Below are positions 37,704 to 46,848 of a stretch of 64,000 nt of DNA, piece by piece. The translations under genes were made by a program, and so were the position numbers. Every line of letters begins with the position of its first letter. Within the stretch, counting starts at the first letter, position 1. The stretch lies in NCBI RefSeq assembly GCF_017876515.1, contig NZ_JAGIOC010000001.1, positions 4,340,001-4,404,000 on the forward strand, read 5' to 3'. The notes under the pieces were generated by a model, which made no database searches, was not told where the DNA came from, and worked only from the letters and a program-made list of their open reading frames with translations. The stretch is from Brachybacterium fresconis. GTDB taxonomy: Bacteria; Actinomycetota; Actinomycetes; Actinomycetales; Dermabacteraceae.

Positions 37704-38606
37704 ATGGGAGTGCCGAAGGGCTGGTGGCCGAACCTCCGCACCCTCGCGCTGTTCGTCGCGGTGGTGGAGGAGGGCAGCGTCGGCGCCGGGGCGCGCCGGG
37801 TGGGCATGGCGCAGTCAAATGCGAGCCGGGCCGTGGCGGAGCTCGAGGAGTCCATCGGGCTCGCCCTGCTCGAACGACGCCCCGCAGGAGCGGTGCCCAC
37901 GCCGCCCGGTCGTGCGCTCGTCGGGCACGCGCGTGAGGTGCTCGAGTCGGTAGACGGATTGCGGGACTGGGCGATCCAGACCGGCGACGCGCCGCCCACG
38001 CGGCTGCAGGTGGGGGCCAGCATGACGATCGCGGAAACCCTGCTGCCCGCGTGGCTCGCGGCCGTTCGTGCGCGGGTGCCGGGTGCGCGGATCGACGTCT
38101 CGGTGCTGAACTCGGCTCAGGTCATCGACGAGGTGCAACAGGGCCGCCTGCAACTCGGCTTCGTCGAGACGCCGCACGTGCCCGTTCGGCTGCACGTGCG
38201 GGTGGTGCAGGAGGACGAGCTGCTCGTCGCCATCGGCCCGCACCATGAGTGGGCCTCGCGCACGGGCCAGATCTCTCTGCGCGAGCTGGCCGCGACGCCG
38301 TTGGTGGTGCGGGAGCCGGGCTCGGGGACCCGGGAGGCGCTGCAGGAGCTGCTCGCCGATCACGTGCCTGTCGAGCCGGCGCAGGTGCTCAGCAGCAATG
38401 CCGCGGTGCGGGTTGCGGTGGCGGCGGGGGTGGGCCCGGCGGTGCTGAGCGAGCTGGCCCTGCGTGATCATCTCGCGCGGGGGCATCTGTTGCGTGTGCC
38501 TTTCGAAGGTCGCGGCATCACGCGGCCATTGACCGCGGTGTGGTCCGGGCCGCGCCGGCTGACGGGTCTCGCCGGGGAGCTGGTCGCGGTCGCCGCCGCG
38601 ACCTGA
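37704..38606 (+). CDS. LysR family regulator (YeiE-like)
   Basis: A 300-residue LysR protein. The N-terminal winged helix is at residues 9-68 (NLRTLALFVAVVEEGSVGAGARRVGMAQSNASRAVAELE), followed by a periplasmic-binding-protein-like effector domain (LQVGASMTIAETLLPAWLAAVRARVPGARI, VREPGSGTREALQELL). Divergent from yeiH with a 72-bp gap, the standard autoregulated pair, so it likely activates that transporter. Confidence 0.92.
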   Translation: MGVPKGWWPNLRTLALFVAVVEEGSVGAGARRVGMAQSNASRAVAELEESIGLALLERRPAGAVPTPPGRALVGHAREVLESVDGLRDWAIQTGDAPPTRLQVGASMTIAETLLPAWLAAVRARVPGARIDVSVLNSAQVIDEVQQGRLQLGFVETPHVPVRLHVRVVQEDELLVAIGPHHEWASRTGQISLRELAATPLVVREPGSGTREALQELLADHVPVEPAQVLSSNAAVRVAVAAGVGPAVLSELALRDHLARGHLLRVPFEGRGITRPLTAVWSGPRRLTGLAGELVAVAAAT

Positions 38607-38685
38607 GCGGGCAGCGAGGGCGTACGGCAGCCACGGCACGCTCCGTGCGTTGTGATGTGCCCTGGCGGCGCTGGCTTCCCGCCGG

Positions 38686-39057
38686 TCAGTTGCACAGGCG
38701 ATCGACGAGCGGAAGTGCGTACTGCCAGTCATCGCCATCCGGATCGGTGAGGCTCGCATCCTCAAGCCACGTCGCGTCGGCTTCCGGATGAGGACCAATC
38801 AAGCCGACGCTCCCTAGCCCGAAGGAGTAGCACGCCGCGGCGATGTCGCCCGTCTCGTAGTAGGCATACGCTTCAGCGCCCTCCGCGGGGAGCCGCGCGC
38901 CCTCCTGAAAGTAGGTCCACCGCACAGTGTCACCCCACGTGATCGCCACAAACTGATCGGAACTGTCTGTCGCGGGAAAGCCCGGAACATCCACTTCTCC
39001 TTCGATGGAGCGATCCAGAAAACCGAAGCCATCGCTCCCGGCGAGGTAGGCACCCAT
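38686..39057 (-). CDS. Hypothetical protein, 123 aa
   Basis: Acidic soluble protein (MGAYLAGSDGFGFLDRSIEGE, FVAITWGDTVRWTYFQEGARL, DGDDWQYALPLVDRLCN). No family recognised. The frame is free of rare codons but the gene has lower GC than yeiH. It lies just before the IS3 element (39095) and may be the last chromosomal gene before the second mobile block, or a cargo gene. Confidence 0.6.
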   Translation of the reverse strand: MGAYLAGSDGFGFLDRSIEGEVDVPGFPATDSSDQFVAITWGDTVRWTYFQEGARLPAEGAEAYAYYETGDIAAACYSFGLGSVGLIGPHPEADATWLEDASLTDPDGDDWQYALPLVDRLCN

Positions 39058-39130
39058 ACAGACGCCGGGACTGGTGCACTATCAGGTGACAGTTTGACCT
39101 GACCTATGGCCTGGTTTCCACTCTTGGTCG

Positions 39131-40015
39131 CTAGCTTCCGGTGGTGGTGAGTGCCCGCGGGGTGCGGGCGAGGTCGTAGTCGTGGGGTGTCGCGTACTCG
39201 AGTGAGGAGTGCCGGCGACGACGGTTGTAGAACACCTCGATGTACTCGAAGATCGCGTTCGCGAGTTCGATCCGGGTCTTCCACTTCTTCCGGTTCAGCA
39301 GCTCGATCTGCATGCTCGACCAGAACGATTCCATCATCGCATTGTCCAGGCCGTCTCCCACGGTCCCGAACGAGGGCAGCAGGCCCGCGGAGCGGATCTT
39401 CTGAGTGAAGACCCAGGAGGTGAACTGGACTCCGTGGTCTGCGTGCACGATCCCTCCAGGATCTGGCTGGCGTGCTCGAATGGCCATGTCCAGGGCGTTG
39501 ACGACCAGGGTGGAGTCCTGTTTGGAGTCGATAGCCCAGCCGATGATCTTGCGGCTACAAGCATCCAGCACGGCGGCGCAGTAGACCTTGCCTTCGCGGG
39601 TGGGATGCTCGGTGATGTCCGTGACCCACAGCTCGTTCAGCGCGAGACGGTGGAACTTGCGGTTGACCAGGTCGTCTGCGGTGGCGACCCCCTTGAGGCG
39701 CTTGATTCTGGCTGGGCCTGGAAGGCCACCGATTCCGGCGCGGGTCATGAGGACCCAGACGAGTCGGCTCGAGCAGGGAATGTTCATGCCCATGGTGAGC
39801 TCTGCGTGGATCCGGCGGTAGCCGTAGGTGCCGCGGGAGGCGATGTGGATCTCGCGGATCAGTCCAGTCAGCCAGCGTCGGCGGAGCTCGGTGGCGCTGG
39901 TGGGACGCTTTCGGTACCGGTAGTAGCCCTGGCGAGAGACGCCCAGAAGGCGGCAGCAGGTGTGCACTGGAGCTCCGGCGTCGACGAGTCGGTCGATCAC
40001 CGGGTGCGCCCTTTT
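39131..40015 (-). CDS. IS3-family transposase OrfB, made by -1 frameshift from orfA
   Basis: Integrase-core DDE protein: HTH_21-like ASRGTYGYRRIHAELTMGM, NELWVTDITEHPTREGKVY (first D), GIVHADHGVQFTSWVF (second D) and NAMMESFWSSMQIELLNR (E), ending FYNRRRRHSSLEYATPHDYDL. No start codon with a ribosome site precedes it. The slippery run A-AAA-GGG in the message (positions 40015-40009) lies in the overlap, so the active product is an OrfAB fusion (...APKRAHPVIDRLV). Confidence 0.93.
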   Translation of the reverse strand, partial: KRAHPVIDRLVDAGAPVHTCCRLLGVSRQGYYRYRKRPTSATELRRRWLTGLIREIHIASRGTYGYRRIHAELTMGMNIPCSSRLVWVLMTRAGIGGLPGPARIKRLKGVATADDLVNRKFHRLALNELWVTDITEHPTREGKVYCAAVLDACSRKIIGWAIDSKQDSTLVVNALDMAIRARQPDPGGIVHADHGVQFTSWVFTQKIRSAGLLPSFGTVGDGLDNAMMESFWSSMQIELLNRKKWKTRIELANAIFEYIEVFYNRRRRHSSLEYATPHDYDLARTPRALTTTGS

Positions 40016-40296
40016 GGGGCGACTCCTCCCTCCTCGTCGAGCCACGTCGCGGCCCGGCGGAGGATCGCGATCTCCTGCTCGAGTTGCCGGACGCGGCCGC
40101 GCGCCGCGCGGAGCTCGGCAGACTCGCGACTGCTTCGTCCCGGCCGACGGCCGTGGTCGATGTCGTCCTGTCGGAGCCAGGTGTGGAGGGTGACCTCGTG
40201 GATGCCCAGGTCCTGCGCGGTCTGCTTGACCTGTCGGCCTTCGCGGACCAGAGCGATGGCCCGGGCACGGAACTCTGGAGGGTACGGGCGGGGCAT
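39997..40296 (-). CDS. IS3-family OrfA (helix-turn-helix, leucine zipper)
   Basis: A 99-residue DNA-binding protein from ATG 40296: MPRPYPPEFRARAIALVREG, then QTAQDLGIHEVTLHTWLRQDDID as the HTH and a heptad-like ESAELRAARGRVRQLEQEIAILRRAA zipper. It overlaps orfB through the frameshift site. Confidence 0.92.
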   Translation of the reverse strand: MPRPYPPEFRARAIALVREGRQVKQTAQDLGIHEVTLHTWLRQDDIDHGRRPGRSSRESAELRAARGRVRQLEQEIAILRRAATWLDEEGGVAPKGRTR

Positions 40297-40379
40297 GCGA
40301 TGAGCCTTCCATGAAGACCATCGGCTAGCGACGTCAACTGGAAACCGATCCATAGGTCAGGTCAGTTAAAGATTGGCCA

Positions 40380-40799
40380 TCATGTCGCAGCTAGGATTCC
40401 AGACTGTCTTGTACTCGATGGGGCGATTTGCTCAGGTGAGGTCGTCGACGTCGGTGGGGCGTGCGATAGGTCGATCGTCGAATCAGGGGATCGAGGTGGG
40501 GTCGGGATGTTGTCGGGACCCGCGAGGTGCCAGCGCTCCAGGGTCTGCGCGAAGTCGTGGTGGAGGAAAGAATGGCGAGCACCCGTGGCCAAAGGTGCAT
40601 CGCCTCTGAACGTTGAATGTCTGCAACGTGCAGTCGGTCGAAGGAGCTGAATCACGCCTTGAACGTCGTGGAGCCACTGCTCTCCATCGATCTCTCGGTA
40701 CGGGTAGCCGTGCTCCGCAACACGTTCCCTTACCCAGCCCAGGTTCGGGAGGATCCCGAGGTCGGCCGATTGAAGGGCGATTCGTCGCAGGACCTCCAA
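40380..40799 (-). CDS. Hypothetical protein downstream of tniQ
   Basis: A frame on the same strand as tniQ, 66 bp downstream of it. The visible start is a TTG at 40799, and the reading frame stays open further up toward the tniQ stop without a good start, so the 5' end is uncertain. ADLGILPNLGWVRERVAEHGYPYREIDGEQWLHDVQG looks like a folded soluble domain and the C-terminal part is Pro/Ser/Thr-rich. No family recognised. It ends 16 bp before the IS3 duplication and may be cargo of the transposon. Confidence 0.42.
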   Translation of the reverse strand: MEVLRRIALQSADLGILPNLGWVRERVAEHGYPYREIDGEQWLHDVQGVIQLLRPTARCRHSTFRGDAPLATGARHSFLHHDFAQTLERWHLAGPDNIPTPPRSPDSTIDLSHAPPTSTTSPEQIAPSSTRQSGILAAT

Positions 40800-40865
40800 C
40801 TCCGACTGTTGCCGGGACGTGGACTGTTCTGGGAGCTTCGGGGAGTGGGATCCCGTGCCTGGTAG

Positions 40866-42551
40866 TCAAGGGGGCCGCCACTCCAGCGGCCCGTGATCGG
40901 GCTGCCCAGTCAGGTGATGTAGTTCTGCGGCTGCGCGCTCGATCAGGCCGGTGACCAGTGCGGCCTCATATCTGCTCAAAGGGGCCGGGGTCTCGGAGGA
41001 CGGGTCGGTGCCGTAGTCGGGGTGGTAGCGGGCGTCGCCTCCCGTGTAGGTCTGCCAGAGCAGCACCGCCAGCTGATTACGGTCGACCGTGATCCCGGGC
41101 GTCGCGTCGATCTCGATACCCTGTACGGCCTGCTCGATGAGTGCCGGCTCGGCGGCCCAGCGCCGTGCGGAATAGTCGATCGGTGGAGGGGAATCGGCGA
41201 GTCTGGTCGCGAGGTTCTCGAGTACTTTCAGGAGTGCCTGCCAAGTGCCGTTACGGCGCATCCGGGTGACCAGTGCGCCGGGGGTCGTGGCGAAGCTGGC
41301 GGGAAGTCCCAGGTCGAGAGCGATCAAGGACCAGGGTCGGGTGCTGCCGATCTTGGCGAGCAACATCGCGGACGCGGCGCGGGCGGGAATGTCGTCGTCC
41401 TGGATCCAGGGTGTGAGGGTCCCGGGCCAGAGAACCTGTGGAATCATCTCCAGCGGGACTTGTCCGGGCCAAGACTGGATCTCCTCTGTCTGACACCGGG
41501 GGATTGATTCGGGATAGCGGGGCATGGAGGAGGCGAGGCGGAAGGTCAGTTGCGTCGTCGGCGACAACACGTCCTCCAGAGACCGCAGGCGAACGGCTGC
41601 CAGCAGGGGATTGTGCGGCCGGCGCCGTGCTCTCGTGTCGGTCACGATCGGTGTGTGCCGGCCGTTGGGATCGAGCAGGCCGTGACGGTCCGCGATGTCT
41701 GCTGCGGCGTGGGCCGTCGGCTGATTGAGGACCTCGAAGGCCAGCCGCGCCGACGACGACAGGCGATCGTGCCCAGTGGCATCAGGCGTGAGGACCTGCG
41801 TGAGGTCCGAGTCCTCGTCGATCAGCTCGAGGATCGCATCCAGATGATCGCGAGCAGTCACGCCGAACCCCGCGACGTCCACCGGTTCCAGAGAATGCGC
41901 AGCGGCAGCCTCAGCGGAAGTGTGCAGCCTGTCCAACGCGTCAGCCTCCAGGGCGCCCAGCGGGGCGGTAGGCGCCTGACGAAGGTCGTAGCCGCAGCGG
42001 TTCCGGCGTCGTCGCGACGGCGGCTGCTCGCCGGCTAGTTGAGGGCAGATCCAGGGCGGAGTCGCTGCGGTCATCCAGAGCGATCTGCTGAACGGCACGG
42101 CGCCGCACTCAGGACATCGCACGAGCAGCTGTACTTCGTGGGTTGGGCAGGCAGCGGGCGTGCGCCGGCGCCATGACCGGAGCCAAGCTCCTCCGCTCTC
42201 GGCCAGGCACTGCGGACAGAACCTGATGGTCGCCGCCGGTAGCCGGCCGATCCGATAGTTCACCGCATACCGCTCGAGCTCAACCTCGAGTGCCTCATTG
42301 CGCGACAACGCTTCATCGTAGGAGTAGGGCTGAGTGCCGAGAGCTGCTGCGAGGGCGTCCGCATGCTGGCGGAGGTAGGTCTCCAGCCGGGGGACGGATG
42401 CGTTGACCTGGGGCAGGCCGAGCGCCGCCAGCGTGGCGGCGGGGGTTATGCCGTAGCGGTTGGCCACCCGCCACAGCCACGAGACTGGAAGCTCGTCCGG
42501 CAATGGGGCGACCATGATCGGCCATCGGCTGATGTCGTAGCCGCCAGCCAT
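40866..42551 (-). CDS. tniQ: TniQ family transposition target-selection protein
   Basis: 561 residues. N-terminal PLPDELPVSWLWRVANRYGITPAATLAALGL is the TniQ/TnsD signature, followed by zinc-ribbon cysteines (FCPQCLAESGGAW, ACPTHEVQLLVRCPECGAVPFS) and a helical remainder. ATG 42551 (MAGGYD) is used because the frame before it overlaps the natural tail of tniB; ATG 42515 (MVAPLPDE) is also possible. In the restored operon it follows tniB by 34 bp. TniQ proteins bring the transposition complex to its target. Confidence 0.9.
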   Translation of the reverse strand: MAGGYDISRWPIMVAPLPDELPVSWLWRVANRYGITPAATLAALGLPQVNASVPRLETYLRQHADALAAALGTQPYSYDEALSRNEALEVELERYAVNYRIGRLPAATIRFCPQCLAESGGAWLRSWRRRTPAACPTHEVQLLVRCPECGAVPFSRSLWMTAATPPWICPQLAGEQPPSRRRRNRCGYDLRQAPTAPLGALEADALDRLHTSAEAAAAHSLEPVDVAGFGVTARDHLDAILELIDEDSDLTQVLTPDATGHDRLSSSARLAFEVLNQPTAHAAADIADRHGLLDPNGRHTPIVTDTRARRRPHNPLLAAVRLRSLEDVLSPTTQLTFRLASSMPRYPESIPRCQTEEIQSWPGQVPLEMIPQVLWPGTLTPWIQDDDIPARAASAMLLAKIGSTRPWSLIALDLGLPASFATTPGALVTRMRRNGTWQALLKVLENLATRLADSPPPIDYSARRWAAEPALIEQAVQGIEIDATPGITVDRNQLAVLLWQTYTGGDARYHPDYGTDPSSETPAPLSRYEAALVTGLIERAAAELHHLTGQPDHGPLEWRPP

Positions 42552-42585
42552 ACCCCGCAAGGGCGTTGCCGTGGTCCGGCGCCGA

Positions 42586-42658
42586 TCAGACCGGGAGGTC
42601 GGCGAGGCGTTGGGCTGCATTATCCGTCAGTGCCGCAGTGACCACTGCGGGGGTAATG
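42586..42658 (-). pseudogene. tniB: 3' fragment of tniB, separated from its gene by an 18.8 kb insertion
   Basis: Read on the minus strand from the 8-bp duplication, this piece continues the tniB frame from 61441: GVEAIT|PAVVTAALTDNAAQRLADLPV, then TGA at 42588-42586. The join is in frame and places the tniB stop 34 bp before tniQ. Seen directly from sequence; the two halves are now 18.8 kb apart. Confidence 0.85.
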
Positions 42659-44103
42659 GGCTCTTCGCGGTTCGTGGTGAATGACCCTGTTGGGGCGGGT
42701 ATTCACGCTACGGTTTTCGCGGCGCTGGCCAGCAGGATACGGGTCCGGTAGTTCTCCGCGTTTCGGAAGCCGCGGCCGGTGCGTTTGATGTTCTTGATGC
42801 CGGTGTTCGCGGCCTCGACTCGGGCGGTGGTCGCGCCGGTGACGATGAGGACCTCGATCGCGTCCCACCAGGTCACGATGGTGTCGTAGAGCTTGGTCGC
42901 CTCGGGCATATTCGCGATCTGGGAGAAGTAGCCCATCCGCATCCGTTCGTCCCAGGCCTGGGCGAGGGTGTCGGTATCCAGGAGGCGGCGGAGCTGCTCT
43001 TTGATGCCCCAAGCGGCGGAGAGCTCGTCGGTGGGATCATCGGTGCGGAACACCGTCTCCAACCGCTCCCAGGCACGCGGGCTCAGGGTGTCAGCGCCGC
43101 GCAGCAACAGCATCCGGTGCGCCCAAGCCGGGTCATCCTTCCGGCCCCGACGACCGCGATGAGTGCGAGCCAGGCGCTGACGGACGGTGGTGACCATGTC
43201 ATTTCCGAGCTTCACGAGGTGGAACTTGTCAACCGAGACCGCAGCACGGGGCAGGTAGGTCCGCAGTGCCTTGCGGAACGCGGCCGACGGGTCGATCGCA
43301 ACGATCTCGATCCGCTCCTGCCAGGCGTCCGAACGCTGGGCCAGCCAGTCCCCGACGGCGGTGGAGTCCCGGCCGTCGACGACGCCGAGGACCTGCCCGG
43401 TGGTCAGGTCGACCAGGGTCGTCATCCATGGCTCGAACCGTCTCCAGGCACCTTCATCGGTGCGGAACCAGCGCACCGAACGGTAGCGGTGCTCATCGAT
43501 GCCCAGGCGCGTCACGGGCACGTCCTCGGCGGTGGGCAGGACCACTGCGGCAGCGGCCAGCGCTGCCTGGACCAGCCACCACGAGACGCCATGGGCCCGG
43601 GCCACTTCTGAGGCTGCCCGACCCGAGGTGATCACTGCGGAGACGATCTGGTTTCGCAGCCGGATCGTCGATCGCGCGCGGTGGGGGACCTGATCGGTGG
43701 CTTCCCAGAACGTGCGCCGGGCGCAGGCCGGCTCGAGACAGAACCAGCGCCGCTTGGCCCACACCACCTCCACAGCCCCGGCCACGGGCACGTCCCGGAC
43801 GTGCTGGGACCGGCGGGAGTGGACCTTGGTCGCGAGCACCCCGCAGGACGGACATCCGGGCGGGACGGTCGAGGCGATCACCACTCGACGGCCTCCGTCG
43901 GGCAGGTCGATCGCGTCGACGACGTGGTAGTCGGGCAGGTTGAAGATCGTGCTCGCAGCATCTCGCTGCGAACCAGTATTCTCGTGCACAGGCTCGTGGT
44001 CCTCTGAGGTGTGGATGTCTTGACAACACCCATCACAGCAGGACCACGGGCCGTTCTACGCCAGCGACGCGACGCTCTCCTTCACCACGAGCCGCGAAGA
44101 GCC
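42659..44103 (-). mobile_element. ISL3-family insertion sequence, copy A (1445 bp)
   Basis: Terminal repeats GGCTCTTCGCGGttCGTG (left) and GGCTCTTCGCGGCTCGTG (right, read inward), matching over about 23 bp with one mismatch. Left flank 8-mer gggtaatg (42651-42658), right flank 8-mer cctgtagc (44104-44111): the two flanks of this copy differ, but each matches one flank of copy B. Same length and orientation as copy B; in the transposase gene I see one base difference (CAG for CGG codon). Confidence 0.94.
42703..43989 (-). CDS. ISL3-family transposase, copy A
   Basis: A 428-residue transposase. N-terminal zinc finger (VPPGCPSCGVLATKVHSRRSQHVRDVP and RRWFCLEPACARRTFWE), the HTH region RAASEVARAHGVSWWLVQAA, DDE core with LGIDEHRYRSVRWF (D), VVDGRDSTAVGDWLAQR, VAIDPSAAFRKALRTYLPRA and DKFHLVKLGNDMV, and the C-terminal ARVEAANTGIKNIKRTGRGFRNAENYRTRI (E). 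Complete. Confidence 0.96.
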   Translation of the reverse strand: MHENTGSQRDAASTIFNLPDYHVVDAIDLPDGGRRVVIASTVPPGCPSCGVLATKVHSRRSQHVRDVPVAGAVEVVWAKRRWFCLEPACARRTFWEATDQVPHRARSTIRLRNQIVSAVITSGRAASEVARAHGVSWWLVQAALAAAAVVLPTAEDVPVTRLGIDEHRYRSVRWFRTDEGAWRRFEPWMTTLVDLTTGQVLGVVDGRDSTAVGDWLAQRSDAWQERIEIVAIDPSAAFRKALRTYLPRAAVSVDKFHLVKLGNDMVTTVRQRLARTHRGRRGRKDDPAWAHRMLLLRGADTLSPRAWERLETVFRTDDPTDELSAAWGIKEQLRRLLDTDTLAQAWDERMRMGYFSQIANMPEATKLYDTIVTWWDAIEVLIVTGATTARVEAANTGIKNIKRTGRGFRNAENYRTRILLASAAKTVA

Positions 44104-44163
44104 CCTGTAGCGGTTCTCGGGGCACTCACCTGCTGGCGCGCAAGGCAATCTGTGTCGACGGTC

Positions 44164-44190
44164 ATCAGATGTCAGGTATCCATATCTGAT
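44164..44190. promoter_or_regulatory. Inverted repeat near the element boundary
   Basis: ATCAGAT (44164-44170) and ATCTGAT (44184-44190) form a 7-bp perfect inverted repeat with a 13-base centre, 53 bp inside the element. It lies after the 3' end of the DUF6414-like gene (minus strand), so it may be a terminator stem; the surrounding 180 bp (44112-44292) hold no gene. Confidence 0.35.
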
Positions 44191-44292
44191 CTCGCCCCAC
44201 TCGTCAGTCAAGTCCTAAGTGGACACGCGCTGAGCGTAAGGGATTACAGCGCGCGTGGAAGATGAAGATGGCGTGTCCGCCTGGTTGGTTGC

Positions 44293-45597
44293 TCACCAGT
44301 ACAGTGCGACGAACCCGACTTCGAGCTGAACTGGTGGCGCGTAAGGTTCGGGCTGTTGAAGAGGAGCCGTAGAGGTGTTCGGCGCGGACGTGGGGAGTCG
44401 ATTGATCCAGTCATTTCTGATTGTCAGCAGTAGGTCTCGGTTGACGTTCTCGCCTGCTACAGCCTGGGCGACAGGTTCAAAGGCGCGACGCCGCTCCTCA
44501 ATGGTCGTTGCAGAAGCGAGTGCCGGAATGGTAGTTTCGACGGCCCTATTGACCGAAGCGGCATCAGGGCTTGCGCCCGAGGCCGCTTGGAGCGCAGCGG
44601 CGAAGTTGTTTAGTTGAAACTGAGCGGTGGCCCCTGCCTCGGGAGTCTCGATCAGCTGGGTGTTGCCGAGGTTAAGCTGTTGTAGTGGGAGCACTACCTC
44701 ATCACGGAGATCAGGTGACAGGGATTCGAGGAGGTCCGCGATTTTGATCGGGGACCATGGTGAAGTGAGCGTAGGTCCTTCGGCCCGGGCGTAGACGGTG
44801 AAGGTGGAAGCTGAGAACAGTGTCCGACGGAGGTCGCGCCAGAAGGAGTTGGCTTCAGCGAAGCCGACCAGTTCGAGAGGTCTTGCGCCTCCCTGCACTT
44901 CGTTGCCTAGAAGCTCTGTTGCGATTGCGACCTGCTCACCGGCCACCTCGATGACGCTGTGGCTCGTGGCTACCCCCCGCATGGGAACGAGTCCAACGAG
45001 AAGCTCCTTAAGTACCTCGATCATTGGTGCGACCTCACGAACGTCCGCAGCCGAGACGCCAAACAGGTCCTCTCGACCGTTCATGAGATCGAGGAATGTG
45101 GTACCCACCGTGATCATCTTGAAGAACTGATCGGCTTCTACCTTAATGTCCATCTCCACGATGTCGCCGCGGTGGATGTTGCCCAGGGGGACGGCCAGTT
45201 TCGCCTTCTTTAAACGTGGAAGTGCATTTTCAAGATCGCGGTACGAGTGGATCGGCTTGCGAAGCCTACGCTTGATCCCCGAGATGTCGTGAAGGAGAAC
45301 CCCGACGTCGCGTCGCCAGAGGTCCCGGAACGTGCTTTGGATGACCGCACGTCGGACAACTTCGTTGGTCGAGCTCCGCGATGTGCCAAGGCGTGACTCC
45401 ACGCTGGCACCGGCCTTCGCCGCGCCGAGGGTCCCTCCTAAACTGTGGTCTTCTGTACGCGAGAGGGTATCGGTGACGGCGTCCTTAATCTCGCCTTGAA
45501 GGCCGGCGAGAAGGCTGACAACACTCACTTCGTCCAGATAGATGAACTCGCGGTGGCGGTCACGGATTTCATTGCGCTTGCGGTTCCAGATAGCCAT
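44293..45597 (-). CDS. DUF6414-like protein of a three-gene accessory operon
   Basis: 434 residues. The N-terminus RDRHREFIYLDEVSVVSLLAGLQGEI recalls the REFIYLDxxxxxS start of DUF6414 proteins, followed by Gly/Ser-rich TLGAAKAGASVESRLG and a soluble mixed fold (IHSYRDLENALPRLKKAKLAVPLGNIHRGDIVEMDIKVE, then FFKMITVGTTFLDLMNGRED). No catalytic motif is evident. The start ATG 45597 shares a base with the stop of the AAA gene (TGATG), so they are translationally coupled. GC is well below the host. Role unknown; partnership with the AAA+ ATPase is likely. Confidence 0.72.
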   Translation of the reverse strand: MAIWNRKRNEIRDRHREFIYLDEVSVVSLLAGLQGEIKDAVTDTLSRTEDHSLGGTLGAAKAGASVESRLGTSRSSTNEVVRRAVIQSTFRDLWRRDVGVLLHDISGIKRRLRKPIHSYRDLENALPRLKKAKLAVPLGNIHRGDIVEMDIKVEADQFFKMITVGTTFLDLMNGREDLFGVSAADVREVAPMIEVLKELLVGLVPMRGVATSHSVIEVAGEQVAIATELLGNEVQGGARPLELVGFAEANSFWRDLRRTLFSASTFTVYARAEGPTLTSPWSPIKIADLLESLSPDLRDEVVLPLQQLNLGNTQLIETPEAGATAQFQLNNFAAALQAASGASPDAASVNRAVETTIPALASATTIEERRRAFEPVAQAVAGENVNRDLLLTIRNDWINRLPTSAPNTSTAPLQQPEPYAPPVQLEVGFVALYW

Positions 45598-46826
45598 CAC
45601 TCTGCCTTCACTTGGGTTCTTCGGTCGCGGTCAACCGCCTCAACACCGATGAGGATGTCTTCCCAAGCGATGGATTTCCTATGGTCGAGGGTCGCGGCAA
45701 GACCGGCCTCGGTCCAGATCGCAGCGAGGTCGGCCGCTGTCCAGCCGTCCGTGAGTTGGGCCAGCGCTGACAGGTCTGGCGCCTCTCGGAATGTCACCTT
45801 GCGACTCGATGCCGTGAGAATCTGAACTCTGTCATCCTCGGACGGCAAGGAGAAGACGAGCTTGTGCCCCAGTCGTCCAGGGCGCAGGAGCGCGTCATCA
45901 AGCGCTCCGGGAAGGTTTGTCGTCGCAATGATGAGCACTCGGTCGTACGCCACGAAGCCGTCAAGGAGCGACAGGAACTGTCCAACGAGCCGGTTGGTTG
46001 CCTCGTGGTTGTGTTCGCCCCGTTGCGTGTACAAGCTATCGATCTCGTCGAAGAAGAGAATCGCGGGACCGTTGACTTGCGCATGCTCGAAGATTTCGCG
46101 GAGCCGACGCTCAGTCTGGCCGACGAATTTGTCGACAATCATAGGCCCGCCGACGTTGTAGAAAGAAGCATCGAGCTTGGCAGCGAGAGCCCGAGCAAGG
46201 AATGTTTTTCCCGTGCCAGAGGGGCCGCTGAAGAGCATGCCTTTGATCGGGTTTACTCCCATCGTCCGCAATGGATCGTCGGGCGAAAGCGCCACGGTCG
46301 CGAGGTCGAGAGTGCGGCGGACGAGCGTCGTGTTGCCGCCGAAATCCTCGAGGGACGTGGTGTTATCTTCTTTTCGGACGACGAGGGACTCCGGGTCGAA
46401 GTCATCGTCGCGGAGGATGCTGAGGTCGTCAATGGGTTCGTCTGCAATCACGGCGATCGGTTGGCCATCTGGTCCGAGCCGAACCGTTTGCCCCTTCTTG
46501 AAGGGATCGTCGGCTCGCTGCCGGAAGCTATAGGTAGAGCCAGCTGACTTCACGACGATATCGGTGTTCCCAGCCCACACGACGGTTCCAGTGCGATCAC
46601 CAGCCGGCCATGACTCAGCGGGGAGTTGCTCGACCCGACCGTCCGCAAGCAGGAAGACGTCTCCGGGCTGCAAACCAGCCAGGCCCGAGCCGTTGGCGCG
46701 GGCCGTGTTGCCGTTCCGCAACTCAAGCAAGACTGAGCCATCGACATTGGTTAGGACCCGGAACAGTTGCCCTTCGATGATGTCGGGCTCTTCATCCTCA
46801 AACTCACCTGGCAGCAGAGTCGTCAT
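45597..46826 (-). CDS. ARC/CDC48-like AAA+ ATPase
   Basis: 409 residues. Residues about 1-150 form two small beta-rich, OB-like parts (GQLFRVLTNVDGSVLLELRNG, GTVVWAGNTDIVVKSAGSTYSF), as in the N-terminal barrels of proteasomal ATPases. A single AAA module follows: Walker A LFSGPSGTGKTFLARALA, Walker B AILFFDEIDSLYTQRGEHNHEA, second region of homology IIATTNLPGALDDALLRPGRLGHKL with Arg fingers, and a C-terminal helical lid (LAQLTDGWTAADLAAIWTEAGLAA). No coiled coil and no protease domain are visible. It probably forms a hexamer that remodels a protein target; middle gene of the operon. Confidence 0.88.
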   Translation of the reverse strand: MTTLLPGEFEDEEPDIIEGQLFRVLTNVDGSVLLELRNGNTARANGSGLAGLQPGDVFLLADGRVEQLPAESWPAGDRTGTVVWAGNTDIVVKSAGSTYSFRQRADDPFKKGQTVRLGPDGQPIAVIADEPIDDLSILRDDDFDPESLVVRKEDNTTSLEDFGGNTTLVRRTLDLATVALSPDDPLRTMGVNPIKGMLFSGPSGTGKTFLARALAAKLDASFYNVGGPMIVDKFVGQTERRLREIFEHAQVNGPAILFFDEIDSLYTQRGEHNHEATNRLVGQFLSLLDGFVAYDRVLIIATTNLPGALDDALLRPGRLGHKLVFSLPSEDDRVQILTASSRKVTFREAPDLSALAQLTDGWTAADLAAIWTEAGLAATLDHRKSIAWEDILIGVEAVDRDRRTQVKAE

Positions 46827-46848
46827 CTGAAGTCTCTCGTGCGGATCG

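Larger units (their letters stand above)
39095..40364 (-). mobile_element. IS3-family insertion sequence, 1270 bp
   Basis: Inverted ends TGACCTGACCTATGG at 39095-39109 and, read inward from the right, at 40350-40364; the similarity extends to a shared TCGCTAGC word about 40 bp in. Flanked by the 3-bp duplication gtt (39092-39094, 40365-40367), as usual for IS3. It holds two overlapping frames, orfA and orfB. Confidence 0.93.

Noticed and set aside
36117..38606. An 829-codon frame running from uspA through yeiH into lysR
   Set aside because: Only the last 300 codons (from ATG 37704) match a real protein, a LysR regulator; the rest is antisense of two clear genes.
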